From Erythrobacter sp. (lineage in GTDB: Bacteria > Pseudomonadota > Alphaproteobacteria > Sphingomonadales > Sphingomonadaceae), in the NCBI GenBank assembly GCA_027311945.1, contig DAICXZ010000029.1, positions 1 to 64,000 of the forward strand: a stretch of DNA of 64,000 nt, given 5' to 3'. Shown one piece after another: positions 40,659-49,305 of this stretch (position 1 is its first letter; every line of letters begins with the position of its first letter). The position numbers and the translations under genes were made by a program. A model generated the notes under the pieces. The model was not told the origin of the DNA and did no database searches. It was given only the letters and a program-made list of their open reading frames with translations.

Positions 40659-41729
40659 ATGCATTTTCTCGACCAATCGAAAGTCTTTTTGCGATCCGGC
40701 GCGGGCGGCCCCGGCGCTGTCAGCTTCCGGCGCGAAAAGTTCATCCAGTACGGCGGCCCGGATGGCGGCAATGGCGGCAAGGGTGGCGACGTGATTTTTC
40801 GTGCCGTACCTGGCCTCAACACCCTGATCGACTTCCGCTATTCGCAGCACTTCAAGGCCAAGCGCGGCGGCCACGGCATGGGACGCAACCGTACCGGCGC
40901 TGCCGCCGAAGACCTGATCATCGAAGTGCCCGTGGGCACGCAGGTCTTCGATGAGGAACGCGAGGAGCTGCTCGCCGACTTCACCGAGGAAGGGCAGGAA
41001 GTGACCCTGCTCGAAGGCGGCATGGGCGGGCGCGGCAATGCCAGTTACAAGACCAGCACCAATCGCGCCCCGCGCCAGCATCAACCAGGCGAGCCCGCGC
41101 AGGAGATGTGGGTGTGGCTGCGGCTGAAGCTGCTCGCCGATGTGGGCCTGCTCGGCCTGCCCAACGCGGGCAAGTCGACCTTCATCAATGCCGTTTCCAA
41201 CGCGCGGGCCAAGGTCGGGGCCTATGCCTTCACCACCTTGGTGCCCAAGCTTGGCGTGGTCCACCACAAGGGCCGTGAGTTCGTGATCGCCGATATTCCC
41301 GGCCTGATCGAAGGCGCGGCCGACGGTGCGGGGATCGGCGACCGCTTCCTCGGCCATATCGAGCGGTGCCGGGTGCTGATCCACCTGATCGACATCACCG
41401 GCACCGACCCGGTCGAAGCCATGCGCATTGTCGAGGATGAACTGGCCGCCTATGACGACGAACTGGCCGACAAGCCGCGTCTGGTGGTGCTCAACAAGGT
41501 CGATCAGGCCGATGAGGAGTTGGTGGAAGCCTTCTCCGAGGAGCTGCTCGCGGCGGGCGCTGACAGGGTGTTCGCGATTTCGGGAATGAGCGGTGACGGG
41601 ATCGATCGGCTGCTCGATGCGCTGCTGAGCTATCTGCCGCTGCGCACCTCGACCGAGACGAAGGCCGCCCCGGTGCTGGCCGAGGAAGAAACGGACGAGC
41701 CCGCAAAGCCGTGGAATCCGCTCGGCTGA
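40659..41729 (+). CDS. obgE: GTPase ObgE/CgtA
   Basis: An essential GTPase of 356 residues associated with 50S ribosome assembly and stress control. The Gly-rich Obg fold spans about 1-158 (GPDGGNGGKGGDVIFRA, GGMGGRGNASYKTSTNRAPRQ). The G domain then shows GLPNAGKSTFINAV (G1), DIPGLIEGAADGAGIGDRFLGHIERC (G3/switch II) and NKVD (G4). The C-terminal OCT domain is missing, as in most alphaproteobacteria. proB follows after 18 bases. Confidence 0.97.
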   Translation: MHFLDQSKVFLRSGAGGPGAVSFRREKFIQYGGPDGGNGGKGGDVIFRAVPGLNTLIDFRYSQHFKAKRGGHGMGRNRTGAAAEDLIIEVPVGTQVFDEEREELLADFTEEGQEVTLLEGGMGGRGNASYKTSTNRAPRQHQPGEPAQEMWVWLRLKLLADVGLLGLPNAGKSTFINAVSNARAKVGAYAFTTLVPKLGVVHHKGREFVIADIPGLIEGAADGAGIGDRFLGHIERCRVLIHLIDITGTDPVEAMRIVEDELAAYDDELADKPRLVVLNKVDQADEELVEAFSEELLAAGADRVFAISGMSGDGIDRLLDALLSYLPLRTSTETKAAPVLAEEETDEPAKPWNPLG

Positions 41730-41747
41730 CGCGCTAAGCCGCCGCGC

Positions 41748-42881
41748 ATGAGCATTACATGCCTTCGCGAAATCGCCGACAGCGCGCCTGCGCCGCTGGT
41801 CGTGCTCAAGGTCGGTTCCTCGCTGCTGGTCGGCAAGGACGGGCAGCCCCGGCGCGCCTGGCTTGCCGGGCTGACGGGTGAGATCGCACGGCTGCGCGAG
41901 GGCGGGCAGAAGGTGATCGTGGTCAGCTCTGGCTCGATTGCGCTGGGCGCGGCAAGGCTGGGCATGGCACGCGGCGGGCGCGGGAGCCTCGCCGATGCGC
42001 AGGCCTCTGCGGCGGTCGGCCAGATCGCGCTGGGCGGGCTCTGGGCCGAACTGCTTGGCCAGCACGGCCTGATCGCCGCGCAGATGTTGCTCACGCTCGA
42101 AGACCTTGAAGACCGCCGCCGCTATCTCAACGCCTCGGCCACGATCGGGCGGTTGCTGAAGGCGGGCGCGGTGCCGGTGATCAACGAGAACGATTCGGTC
42201 GCCACCGAGGAGATCCGCTTCGGCGACAACGACCGGCTGGCCGCGCGTGTGGCGCAGGCTGCGGGGGCCGATGCTGTGGTGCTGCTGTCGGATATCGACG
42301 GACTTTACGACCGCGATCCGCGCGAGGACGGGGCGCAGCTTCTCCCGCTGGTGGAGGGCGTCACGTCTGAGATCCACGCTATGGCGAGCCCCGGCTCGGG
42401 CTCGGGCATGGGCTCGGGCGGGATGACCTCGAAGCTTCAGGCCGCCGAGATCGCGGAGCGGGCCGGGATTGCGCTGGCGATCATCAACGGCACCCACGAT
42501 TTGCCGCTCGCCCGTGCGCTCGATAGCGACATCGGGACGCTGTTCCTCCCGCAGCGCAACGACGGTGCGCGCAAGGCATGGCTTGGCGCGCGGCAGAAGA
42601 TCGAGGGGCAATTGGTGGTCGATGCGGGATGCGCCGAGGCATTGCGAAGCGGGGGCAGCTTGCTCGCGGCCGGGATCGTGTCGGTCAGCGGAAGCTTCGG
42701 GCGCGGCGATCCCGTCGAGGTGCATGACGAGGGCGGCACGGTGCTGGCACAGGGACTGAGCGAATACCAGAGCGCCGAGGTCGAGGCGATCAAGGGACTG
42801 CGGCGTGAGGATATTGAGCCGGTGCTCGGTTATTCGCCGCGGTCGGCGGTGATTCATCGCGATCACCTGGTGATGCTGTGA
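41748..42881 (+). CDS. proB: Glutamate 5-kinase
   Basis: A 377-residue amino-acid kinase, first step of proline synthesis. The N-terminal LVVLKVGSSLLVG and VIVVSSGSIALGAARL are kinase motifs; VINENDSVATEEIRFGDNDRLAA follows, and SGSGMGSGGMTSKLQAA is the metal/ATP loop. The last 75 residues form a PUA domain (AGIVSVSGSFGRGDPVEV). It follows obgE as in many alphaproteobacteria and overlaps the next gene by four bases. Confidence 0.97.
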   Translation: MSITCLREIADSAPAPLVVLKVGSSLLVGKDGQPRRAWLAGLTGEIARLREGGQKVIVVSSGSIALGAARLGMARGGRGSLADAQASAAVGQIALGGLWAELLGQHGLIAAQMLLTLEDLEDRRRYLNASATIGRLLKAGAVPVINENDSVATEEIRFGDNDRLAARVAQAAGADAVVLLSDIDGLYDRDPREDGAQLLPLVEGVTSEIHAMASPGSGSGMGSGGMTSKLQAAEIAERAGIALAIINGTHDLPLARALDSDIGTLFLPQRNDGARKAWLGARQKIEGQLVVDAGCAEALRSGGSLLAAGIVSVSGSFGRGDPVEVHDEGGTVLAQGLSEYQSAEVEAIKGLRREDIEPVLGYSPRSAVIHRDHLVML

Positions 42882-43792
42882 GCGAGGTTATCGCTATCAC
42901 AGGGGCCACGGGCTTCGTAGGCCAGGCCGTGATGGATGAGGCGGCGCGGCGCGGCATTGTCCTGCGTGCACTCACAAGGCGCGAACAGAAGCCGCGCGAG
43001 AATGTGACATGGGTGCGCGGCGATCTGGCCGACGACGCGGCGCTGGCCGAACTGGCGCGCGGGGCGAAGGCGCTGGTGCACATCGCGGGTGTGGTCAACG
43101 GCGCGGATGCCGCCGCCTTCGAGGCGGGCAATGTCGAGGGCACCCGCGCGGTGGTTGTCGCCGCGCAAGACGCGGGGGTGGAGCGGTTCGTCTGCGTCTC
43201 CTCGGTTGCGGCGCGTGAGCCGGGTCTGTCGGACTATTGCCGCACCAAGCGCGCCGCTGAGGAACTGGCCAAGGCCAGCGGCCTCGACTGGACTGTGGTG
43301 CGTCCGCCTGCCGTCTATGGCCCGCGCGATACCGAGATATTCGAAGTGTTTCGCGCCGCCGCGCTCAGGATCATGCCAATGCCGCCCGAGGGGCGCGCCT
43401 CGATGATCCATGTCGATGACTTGGCCCGGTTGTTGCTCGACGTGGTGCCGGGAGGCGAGGGGGTGTCCCGGCAGGTGTTCGAGCCCGACGATGGCCGCGC
43501 GGGCGGCTGGCGTCACGTCGATATGGCACGGGCGATCGGGGCGGCGATGGGTTTTCGCGTCTGGCCGCTGTCGATGCCGGGGGCGGTGCTGGCGCTGGGC
43601 GGGCGGCTCGATCGGCTCGTGCGCGGCCCGCGCGCCAAGCTGACGCCCGACCGCGCCCGCTACATGTGCCATCCGAACTGGGTGAGCGATCCGACGCGCG
43701 CGGTGCCGTCTGCTTTGTGGCAGCCGCAGATCGCCGCGCCCGAGGGGCTGGCGCAGACAGCGGCATGGTATCGCGCGCAGGGCTGGCTCTAA
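42878..43792 (+). CDS. NAD-dependent epimerase/dehydratase family protein
   Basis: A 304-residue extended short-chain dehydrogenase/reductase. The dinucleotide motif is ITGATGFVGQAVM, and the catalytic Tyr/Lys pair is in SDYCRTKRAAEEL. The C-terminal part carries DRARYMCHPNWVSDP, common in this NADH-ubiquinone-oxidoreductase-like SDR subgroup. The substrate is not known. GTG start at 42878 overlaps the proB stop (GTGA). Confidence 0.85.
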   Translation: MSEVIAITGATGFVGQAVMDEAARRGIVLRALTRREQKPRENVTWVRGDLADDAALAELARGAKALVHIAGVVNGADAAAFEAGNVEGTRAVVVAAQDAGVERFVCVSSVAAREPGLSDYCRTKRAAEELAKASGLDWTVVRPPAVYGPRDTEIFEVFRAAALRIMPMPPEGRASMIHVDDLARLLLDVVPGGEGVSRQVFEPDDGRAGGWRHVDMARAIGAAMGFRVWPLSMPGAVLALGGRLDRLVRGPRAKLTPDRARYMCHPNWVSDPTRAVPSALWQPQIAAPEGLAQTAAWYRAQGWL

Positions 43793-43810
43793 CCTCAGGC
43801 GTGCCGGCCA

Positions 43811-43925
43811 AAAAAAAGCCCGGCACGAATGCCGGGCTTTGAAAGTCTTGGGAGAGGATGCCTGAAAGGCCTGTTCCTTATGCGGAGCCGGACCGATTAT
43901 CACAAACGAGCTTACTGCAAGAGGT
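43811..43925 (-). ncRNA. Putative small RNA, copy 1, with terminator
   Basis: On the minus strand a ~115-base unit ends in a strong rho-independent terminator: AAAGCCCGGCA/TGCCGGGCTTT (43815-43840) followed by eight T (43810-43817 on the opposite strand). Its conserved core, shared with copy 2, includes GGCCTTTCAGGCATCCTC, with a C-rich TCCTCTCCC segment that could act as an anti-Shine-Dalgarno seed, then CAAGACTTTC. An upstream GTTGC-N7-GCAAC inverted repeat (43926-43942) may be the promoter/operator. No protein frame is conserved between copies. I do not recognise the RNA family. Confidence 0.55.
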
Positions 43926-44031
43926 GTTGCGTGATTTGCAACTATCTAGCTGCGCCTTATTTGACGTAGCGCATTGCGTGCGCCGGGCGACCATCGCGCG
44001 CAGCGGAATTCCGGCCATCATCATTGGGCAG

Positions 44032-44145
44032 AAAAAAAGCCCGGCGCGAGGCCGGGCTTTGAAAGTCTTGGGAGAGGATGCCTGAAAGGCCCGTTCCTTA
44101 TGCAGTTCCGGGCCCTCCCGCACAAACGCCATAACTGCAAGACGT
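44032..44145 (-). ncRNA. Putative small RNA, copy 2, with terminator
   Basis: Second copy of the unit at 43811, 221 bases upstream on the minus strand. The terminator is AAAGCCCGGC/GCCGGGCTTT (44036-44060) with a different loop but the same stem, followed by seven T. The body is identical to copy 1 over the ~40 bases before the terminator apart from a single change, while the 5' half differs. The GTTGC-N7-GCAAC repeat is at 44146-44162, and a TTGACA lies further upstream at about 44177-44182 on this strand. The changed loop with preserved stem argues for selection on RNA structure. Confidence 0.55.
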
Positions 44146-44245
44146 GTTGCGCAATTTGCAACTATCTAGCTGCGCATTGTCAAAAACCTGTCATTCGCGG
44201 TTCATGTCGCACCACGGCATGTCGCACTGCAACATAAACTTCGCG

Positions 44246-45043
44246 TTAAAAAACAGGTTCGTAACCTGCCGGAAGGTCACCGTCGTCGTCCTTGCCGGGA
44301 AGCGGCGAGCTTGGGCCGTGAATCCCGCACTCGGTCTTGTCCCAACCGCGCCAGCGGCCCGCGCGTGGATCTTCGCCAGGCTTGACCTTGCTGGTGCAGG
44401 GCGCGCAGCCGACCGAGAGGAAGCCTTCGGCCTCCAGCGGGTGACGCGGCAGGTCGTGTTCTTCGAAATAGGCCTCGAGATCGTCTTTCATCCAATCGCC
44501 GAGCGGATTGATCTTGAGCCGACCTTCTTCCACCTCGAACCGGGGCAGGTTCTGCCGGGTGACGGACTGGAACGCCTTGCGCCCCGAAATCCACGCATCG
44601 AGCCCGGACTTGGCCCGTGCCAGCGGCTCCACCTTGCGGATTTCGCAGCAGCCGTCGGGATCATAGGACCACCTGAGGCCGCTCTCGTCCTTCGCCGCCA
44701 GCACTTCGGGCTTCGGCTGGACGACTTGCGAATCGGTGAGGCCAAGGTGCTTCACCAGCGTCTCACGATAGGCCAGCGTCTCGTCGAACATTTTGAGCGT
44801 ATCGACGAAGATCACCGGCACCGAAGGATCGGCCTCGGCCACCAGATGCAGCAGCACGGCGCTTTCTGTGCCGAAGCTGGAGACGACGCCCACCTTGCCG
44901 ATCGCATTCTCGGCGAACAGCGCGGCGAGCATGTCCTGCGTGGACACACCCTCGAACCGCGCGTTCAGCGCATCGGCATCGGCCTGCGTGAAGGCAGGGC
45001 CGGTGTCGATACGGTCGATCTGGCGGGCGGCGGGGTTACCCAT
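44246..45043 (-). CDS. cysH: Phosphoadenylyl/adenylyl-sulfate reductase (Fe-S type)
   Basis: A 265-residue reductase producing sulfite from activated sulfate with thioredoxin as donor. The phosphosulfate-binding fold includes VSSFGTESAVLLHL. Cysteines of the CC...CXXC cluster type are present (DGCCEIRKVEPL and GCAPCT), indicating a [4Fe-4S] enzyme of the APS-reductase kind. The catalytic cysteine is in ECGIHG. The start at 45043 overlaps the DUF934 gene by eight bases. Last gene of the sulfate-assimilation operon. Confidence 0.93.
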   Translation of the reverse strand: MGNPAARQIDRIDTGPAFTQADADALNARFEGVSTQDMLAALFAENAIGKVGVVSSFGTESAVLLHLVAEADPSVPVIFVDTLKMFDETLAYRETLVKHLGLTDSQVVQPKPEVLAAKDESGLRWSYDPDGCCEIRKVEPLARAKSGLDAWISGRKAFQSVTRQNLPRFEVEEGRLKINPLGDWMKDDLEAYFEEHDLPRHPLEAEGFLSVGCAPCTSKVKPGEDPRAGRWRGWDKTECGIHGPSSPLPGKDDDGDLPAGYEPVF

Positions 45044-45488
45044 GCCGCTTCTGCCAGATCGGCGCGCGGCCGTCGGTGGTCTTCTGATAGACCTCGTTCC
45101 AGAGGTTGAAGGCGCGTTCAGCATCGGCCTCGTCAAGCGTATTGACGGGGGCGAAGGCATCGAAGCCGCAGCGGCGCATTATCGCCAGCTGGTCGATCAG
45201 CACCTCGCCCACGGCGCGGATCTCGCCCTCGTAGCCGGCCTCGCGCAGCACGCGGGCGGAGGAATAGCCGCGCCCGTCCATGAAGCCGGGGAAGTTCACC
45301 TCCACCAGCTTGATGCGTTCGAGATGCGGCAGCAGTTCGCGCGCGTCGTCGCCCGGTTCGATTCGCACGGCGGCGGCGTTCGACTGGTCAAGGAACGCGT
45401 CGACGGTGACGGCGGCGTGGTCGACCACTTCGTCATCGCGGAAACGGAACTGCACGTCGTCAGGGCTGGTGCCGAGATTATCAGGCAT
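45036..45488 (-). CDS. DUF934 domain-containing protein
   Basis: A 150-residue protein between sulfite reductase and cysH, with FPGFMDGRGYSSARVLREAGYEGEIRAVGEVLIDQLAIMRRCGFDAF, the DUF934 core. The family is genetically linked to sulfite reduction in proteobacteria, and an electron-delivery or assembly role has been suggested. The start at 45488 overlaps the cysI stop by eight bases and the end overlaps cysH, so expression is coupled. Confidence 0.9.
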   Translation of the reverse strand: MPDNLGTSPDDVQFRFRDDEVVDHAAVTVDAFLDQSNAAAVRIEPGDDARELLPHLERIKLVEVNFPGFMDGRGYSSARVLREAGYEGEIRAVGEVLIDQLAIMRRCGFDAFAPVNTLDEADAERAFNLWNEVYQKTTDGRAPIWQKRHG

Positions 45489-47115
45489 AAAGTGCCTCCT
45501 TGAACGGGTCCATGCCGATGCGGCGGTAAGTATCGAGGAAGCGTTCGCCATCCTCGCGCTGGGCGAGATAGACGTCGGCGGCCTTCTCGACCGCGTCGAC
45601 GATGCCCGCTTCATCGAAGCCGGGGCCGGTGATCTTGGCGAGGCTGGTATCCTCCGCCTCGCTCCCCCCGAGCAGCAGCTGGTAATTCTCTGTGCCCTTC
45701 TTGTCGACGCCGAGGATGCCGATGTGGCCCGCGTGGTGGTGACCGCAGGCGTTGATGCAGCCCGAGATTTTCAGCTTGAGCTGGCCGAGCATTTCACCCT
45801 TGCCGTTCTGTTCGAAGCGCTGCGAGATCTTCTGCGCGACGGGGATCGAGCGGGCATTGGCCAGGCTGCAATAGTCGAGGCCGGGGCAGGCGATTATGTC
45901 GCCGATCTGGTCGATATTGGCCGTGGCGAGGTCGGCTTGGACCAGTTTGCCATAAAGCTCGTTCAAGCGGCCGATCTCGACGTGCGGCAGCACGATGTTC
46001 TGCGCATGGGTGACGCGGCACTCATCGAACGAATATTCCTTCGCGAGGTCAGCCATCGCGTGCATCTGTGCGGTGCTGGCATCGCCGGGAATGCCGCCGA
46101 CGGGCTTCAGGCTGATCGTCACCGCGACATAGCCGGGAGCCTTGTGCGGCATGCAGTTGCTGTCCACCCAGCGGGCGAACTTGTCGTCCGAACGGTCGGC
46201 CTTTTCGGTGAGGCCGATCTTGAACGCGGGGTCGGCAAAGTAGGGCTTGATCCGCTCCAGTTCAGCCAGGGGCGGTTCGATGCCCTGCTCCAGCAGGTGG
46301 GCGAACTCTTCTTCCACCTGGCGGGCATATTCGTCCTTGCCCATCTCGTGGACGAGGATCTTGATGCGCGCCTTGTACTTGTTATCGCGCCGTCCATAAC
46401 GGTTATAAACCCGCAGGCAGGCCTCCGAATAGGTGATTAGCTGGTCAAGCGGCACGAACTCGCGGATCAGCGGGGCGACCATCGGGGTGCGGCCCATGCC
46501 ACCACCAACGTAGAACGCGCAACCGATCTCGCCCGCCTCGTTCTTGACGATCTGGATGCCGATATCGTGCAGGCGCATGGCCGCACGGTCGTTGTCCGAA
46601 GCGATCACGCAGATCTTGAACTTGCGCGGCAGGTGCAGGAATTCGGGGTGGAAGCTCGACCACTGGCGCAGCAGTTCGGCATAGGGGCGCGGGTCGACCA
46701 GTTCGTCGGCCGCAGCGCCGGCATATTGGTCCGAGCTGATGTTGCGGATGCAGTTGCCGCTGGTCTGGATCGCATGCATCTCGACCTTGGCGAGATCGGC
46801 GAGGAGATCGGGTGCCTCTTCCAGCTTGATCCAGTTGTACTGGATGTTCTGCCGCGTGGTGAAATGACCATAGCCGCGGTCGTACTTGTCGGCGATGTCG
46901 GCTAGCGCGTGCATCTGCGTGCCGTTCAGCGTGCCATAGGGCACGGCGACGCGCAGCATGTAGGCATGCAGCTGGAGATAGAGCCCGTTCTGCAGGCGCA
47001 GCGGCTTGAACTGGTCCTCGGTGATCTTGCCTTCGAGGCGGCGGCGCGTCTGGTCGCGGAATTCGGCGACGCGGGTGTCGACCATCTCTTGGTCGTATTG
47101 GTCATAGCGATACAT
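45481..47115 (-). CDS. cysI: Assimilatory sulfite (nitrite/sulfite) reductase hemoprotein
   Basis: A 544-residue siroheme and [4Fe-4S] enzyme that reduces sulfite to sulfide. The coupled cofactor ligands follow the C-X5-C...C-X3-C pattern: ACPGLDYCSLANA and SGCINACGHHHAGH. Two ferredoxin-like half domains are visible, e.g. GHFTTRQNIQYNWIKL. By sequence it is of the combined nitrite/sulfite reductase family; neighbours cobA, DUF934 and cysH point to sulfite. It is one base downstream of the DUF2849 gene. Confidence 0.94.
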   Translation of the reverse strand: MYRYDQYDQEMVDTRVAEFRDQTRRRLEGKITEDQFKPLRLQNGLYLQLHAYMLRVAVPYGTLNGTQMHALADIADKYDRGYGHFTTRQNIQYNWIKLEEAPDLLADLAKVEMHAIQTSGNCIRNISSDQYAGAAADELVDPRPYAELLRQWSSFHPEFLHLPRKFKICVIASDNDRAAMRLHDIGIQIVKNEAGEIGCAFYVGGGMGRTPMVAPLIREFVPLDQLITYSEACLRVYNRYGRRDNKYKARIKILVHEMGKDEYARQVEEEFAHLLEQGIEPPLAELERIKPYFADPAFKIGLTEKADRSDDKFARWVDSNCMPHKAPGYVAVTISLKPVGGIPGDASTAQMHAMADLAKEYSFDECRVTHAQNIVLPHVEIGRLNELYGKLVQADLATANIDQIGDIIACPGLDYCSLANARSIPVAQKISQRFEQNGKGEMLGQLKLKISGCINACGHHHAGHIGILGVDKKGTENYQLLLGGSEAEDTSLAKITGPGFDEAGIVDAVEKAADVYLAQREDGERFLDTYRRIGMDPFKEALYA

Positions 47116-47116
47116 A

Positions 47117-47416
47117 TCAGATCACCCAGTTGAGAGCTTCGGGCTCGGCGGGTTTGAGGGTCAGGTCGGGGCGCACCGTGGGGCCGAGCGCGCGCACGCG
47201 GTCCTTGATGTGGGCAGGGCGAACCTTGCCGTTCTCGTCCAGCGAGGCTTCGATAGCGTAGCTGGCGTTCACGCGGCGCGCGGCTTCCTCGCGGGCGAGG
47301 ATGGTTTCGGCTTCGTCGCCGACATCTACCGCATCGTCGACATGGGGCGACCAGCCTTGGCCATCCCACCAGGTGACGAGGCCGGTCAAAAGGTCGTTTC
47401 CGGTCAGGATTTTCAC
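47117..47416 (-). CDS. DUF2849 domain-containing protein
   Basis: A 99-residue protein with the DUF2849 pattern KILTGNDLLTGLVTWWDGQGWS and AVDVGDEAETILAREEA. The family is almost always found between siroheme methyltransferase and sulfite reductase genes in alphaproteobacteria, so an accessory role in sulfite reduction is likely but not established. The start is GTG at 47416, overlapping the cobA stop (GTGA). Confidence 0.9.
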   Translation of the reverse strand: MKILTGNDLLTGLVTWWDGQGWSPHVDDAVDVGDEAETILAREEAARRVNASYAIEASLDENGKVRPAHIKDRVRALGPTVRPDLTLKPAEPEALNWVI

Positions 47417-48180
47417 TGTGCGGCCTCCAGAGCCAGTTGCGCGAGGGCTGCGTCACCGCGTGCGGTAACCTCCCCGATGATGATGAGGGCGGGGCTCTTC
47501 ACGGCCTCGCGCGAAACGAGATCGGCAAGGCCTGCCAGCGGCGCGCGCAGCACGCGCATATCCGCGCGGCAGGCGTTTTCGATCACGGCGAGCGGGGCAT
47601 CGGGCGCGAGGCCATCGTCCATGAGTTTTTCGGAAATCTGCGCGGCGGTGGAAACGCCCATGTAGATCACCAGCGTGCGGCCCTTCCCGGCAAGGCCCGC
47701 CCAGTTCTGAGCGGCTAGGCCCTTGCACTGGCCCGCCACAAAGCTGACCACCGAGGCATCCTCGCGGTGGGTGAGCGCGATCTGGGCGGCGGCGGCAGCG
47801 CCATTGGCGGCCGAAATGCCGGGCACCACTTCCACGGGCACGCCAGCGGCCTGTGCCGCTTCCATTTCCTCGCCCCCGCGTCCGAACACGAAGGGATCGC
47901 CGCCCTTCAGCCGCACCACGTCATGGCCTGCGAGCGCCTCGCGCACGAGCAGGTCGTTGATCGCTTCCTGCGGCATCGTGTGGCGCGCGCGTGCCTTGGC
48001 GACGGAGACAAGGCGCGCATCGGGCCGCGCCATGGCCAGGATCGCGGGATCGACCAGACCGTCGTGAACGATCACGCGCGCCTCGGAAACGAGCCGCGCC
48101 GCGCGCACGGTGAGCAGGTCCGGATCGCCCGGCCCGGCGCCGACGAGATGGATCGTGCCAATAGGATAGGTTTTTGCCAT
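47413..48180 (-). CDS. cobA: Uroporphyrinogen-III C-methyltransferase
   Basis: A 255-residue SAM-dependent enzyme making precorrin-2, the precursor of the siroheme used by CysI. Motifs: LVGAGPGDPDLLTVRA, the region VVRLKGGDPFVFGRGGEEM, PVEVVPGISAANGAAAAAQIALTHR and YMGVSTAAQI. Only the methyltransferase half of CysG is present; the dehydrogenase/ferrochelatase is elsewhere. ATG at 48180 begins the conserved MAKTYPIGTIHLVG. First gene of the sulfur operon. Confidence 0.95.
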   Translation of the reverse strand: MAKTYPIGTIHLVGAGPGDPDLLTVRAARLVSEARVIVHDGLVDPAILAMARPDARLVSVAKARARHTMPQEAINDLLVREALAGHDVVRLKGGDPFVFGRGGEEMEAAQAAGVPVEVVPGISAANGAAAAAQIALTHREDASVVSFVAGQCKGLAAQNWAGLAGKGRTLVIYMGVSTAAQISEKLMDDGLAPDAPLAVIENACRADMRVLRAPLAGLADLVSREAVKSPALIIIGEVTARGDAALAQLALEAAQ

Positions 48181-48365
48181 GGAATGCAGATGAACGTTCG
48201 CCCGCAGGGTTTGAAGCGAGAATGCCTTCACGAGAGGGTAGGTCAGCTTTAGCGGCTGCCTGCGCTTCATTGACCTTTAAGCGGCAACCGATATGGACGG
48301 GGCTTCTGACCAACAGGTTTTGCGCCGCATTCCGGCACCTTGGTCTACACCGAAGCGGGGACATC

Positions 48366-49274
48366 ATGGCAGAGCCGGTGACGATCTGCATCTGCACCTA
48401 TCGCAGGCCTTCGCTGTTCGAAACGCTCGCCTCGATCGAGCAACTGCGGCTGAGGAATGTCGACGTGGTCGGCGTTCTGGTGGTCGACAACGATTTGGCT
48501 GACGGGCTGCGCTCAGAAGTGGCCGAACGCGCTGGCAGCTACCGCTTTCCGCTGCGTTATTGCCATGCACCGGCGCAGAACATCTCGATTGCGCGCAATG
48601 CCGCGCTCGATGGCGTGGAAACGCGCTGGGCGGCCTTCATCGATGATGACGAGGTCGCAAGCCCGGACTGGCTGGAAGAGCTTTACGCCGCTGCCGAGGG
48701 GGCCGAGGCGGTGATCGGCCAGAGCGTTGCGCAATATGGACCGGCGCTGCCCGGCTGGGCTGCGCGGTGCGACTTTCACTCGAACCGGATCACCGGCCGG
48801 GTGGACAATGCCTACACCTCCAATGCGCTGCTCGATGTGGATTTCCTGCGCCGCAAGAACATCCGCTTCCGCGAAGAACTGGGGCGGACGGGCGGTGAGG
48901 ATACGCTGCTGTTCCGCCAGTTGGCGGAAAGCGGCGGACGGATCGTCTATCGCCCGGAATCGGTGGTCTACGAAGAGGTGCCGCCCACGCGCGCCTCGAT
49001 GACATGGGTGTTTCGCCGCATGTACCGCGCCGGGCAGACGCACGGGCTCTTGTCCCGTGAATACGATGCCAAGGCCTTCTCGCGTCTCGGCCTGACTGCC
49101 GGGGCCAAGGCGCTGGCGAGTGCTGCCATGACCCTGGCCACCCTGCCGGGGACCGATGCCTCGCGCCGCTGGGCGGCACGCTCGGCGCTGCATCTTGGCG
49201 CGCTCAGCTACCGGGTTCGCCCCACGATACTGGAGGAGTACGGGGTTGCGGCTGTCGGGGAGCCGCGCAAGTAG
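48366..49274 (+). CDS. Family 2 glycosyltransferase
   Basis: A 302-residue GT-A enzyme. The nucleotide-sugar motif is TICICTYRRPSLFETLASI, and DXD-like acidic runs occur as VVDNDLADG and FIDDDEVASPDW; GRTGGEDTLLFRQL fits the GT2 acceptor region. The C-terminal 60 residues are more hydrophobic and may bind membrane. Acceptor and sugar are unknown. Divergent from cobA, with the shared promoter region at 48181-48365. Confidence 0.85.
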   Translation: MAEPVTICICTYRRPSLFETLASIEQLRLRNVDVVGVLVVDNDLADGLRSEVAERAGSYRFPLRYCHAPAQNISIARNAALDGVETRWAAFIDDDEVASPDWLEELYAAAEGAEAVIGQSVAQYGPALPGWAARCDFHSNRITGRVDNAYTSNALLDVDFLRRKNIRFREELGRTGGEDTLLFRQLAESGGRIVYRPESVVYEEVPPTRASMTWVFRRMYRAGQTHGLLSREYDAKAFSRLGLTAGAKALASAAMTLATLPGTDASRRWAARSALHLGALSYRVRPTILEEYGVAAVGEPRK

Positions 49275-49305
49275 GGCGCGTAGTGTTGCGATCGGGGCAA
49301 AAGCC

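Larger units (their letters stand above)
43811..44175. repeat. Tandem direct repeat of ~145 bp (two copies)
   Basis: Copies at 43811-43955 and 44032-44175 are separated by about 76 unrelated bases and match best at both ends: the terminator with the adjacent 40 bases, and the GCGCAGCTAGATAGTTGCAAA block. They fill the ~450-base gap between the epimerase and cysH genes. Beyond copy 2, a 10-bp direct repeat CATGTCGCAC is present at 44203-44212 and 44218-44227. Confidence 0.9.

Noticed and set aside
43860-43880. GGAAC in the repeats resembling an EcfG (-35) element
   Set aside because: No CGTT-like -10 element occurs 16-17 bases downstream in either copy, and the motif lies within the RNA body.
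48181-48365. Possible cobalamin or SAM riboswitch upstream of cobA
   Set aside because: The leader is only about 180 bases shared with a divergent gene, and I saw no B12-box or SAM-II-like conserved core.
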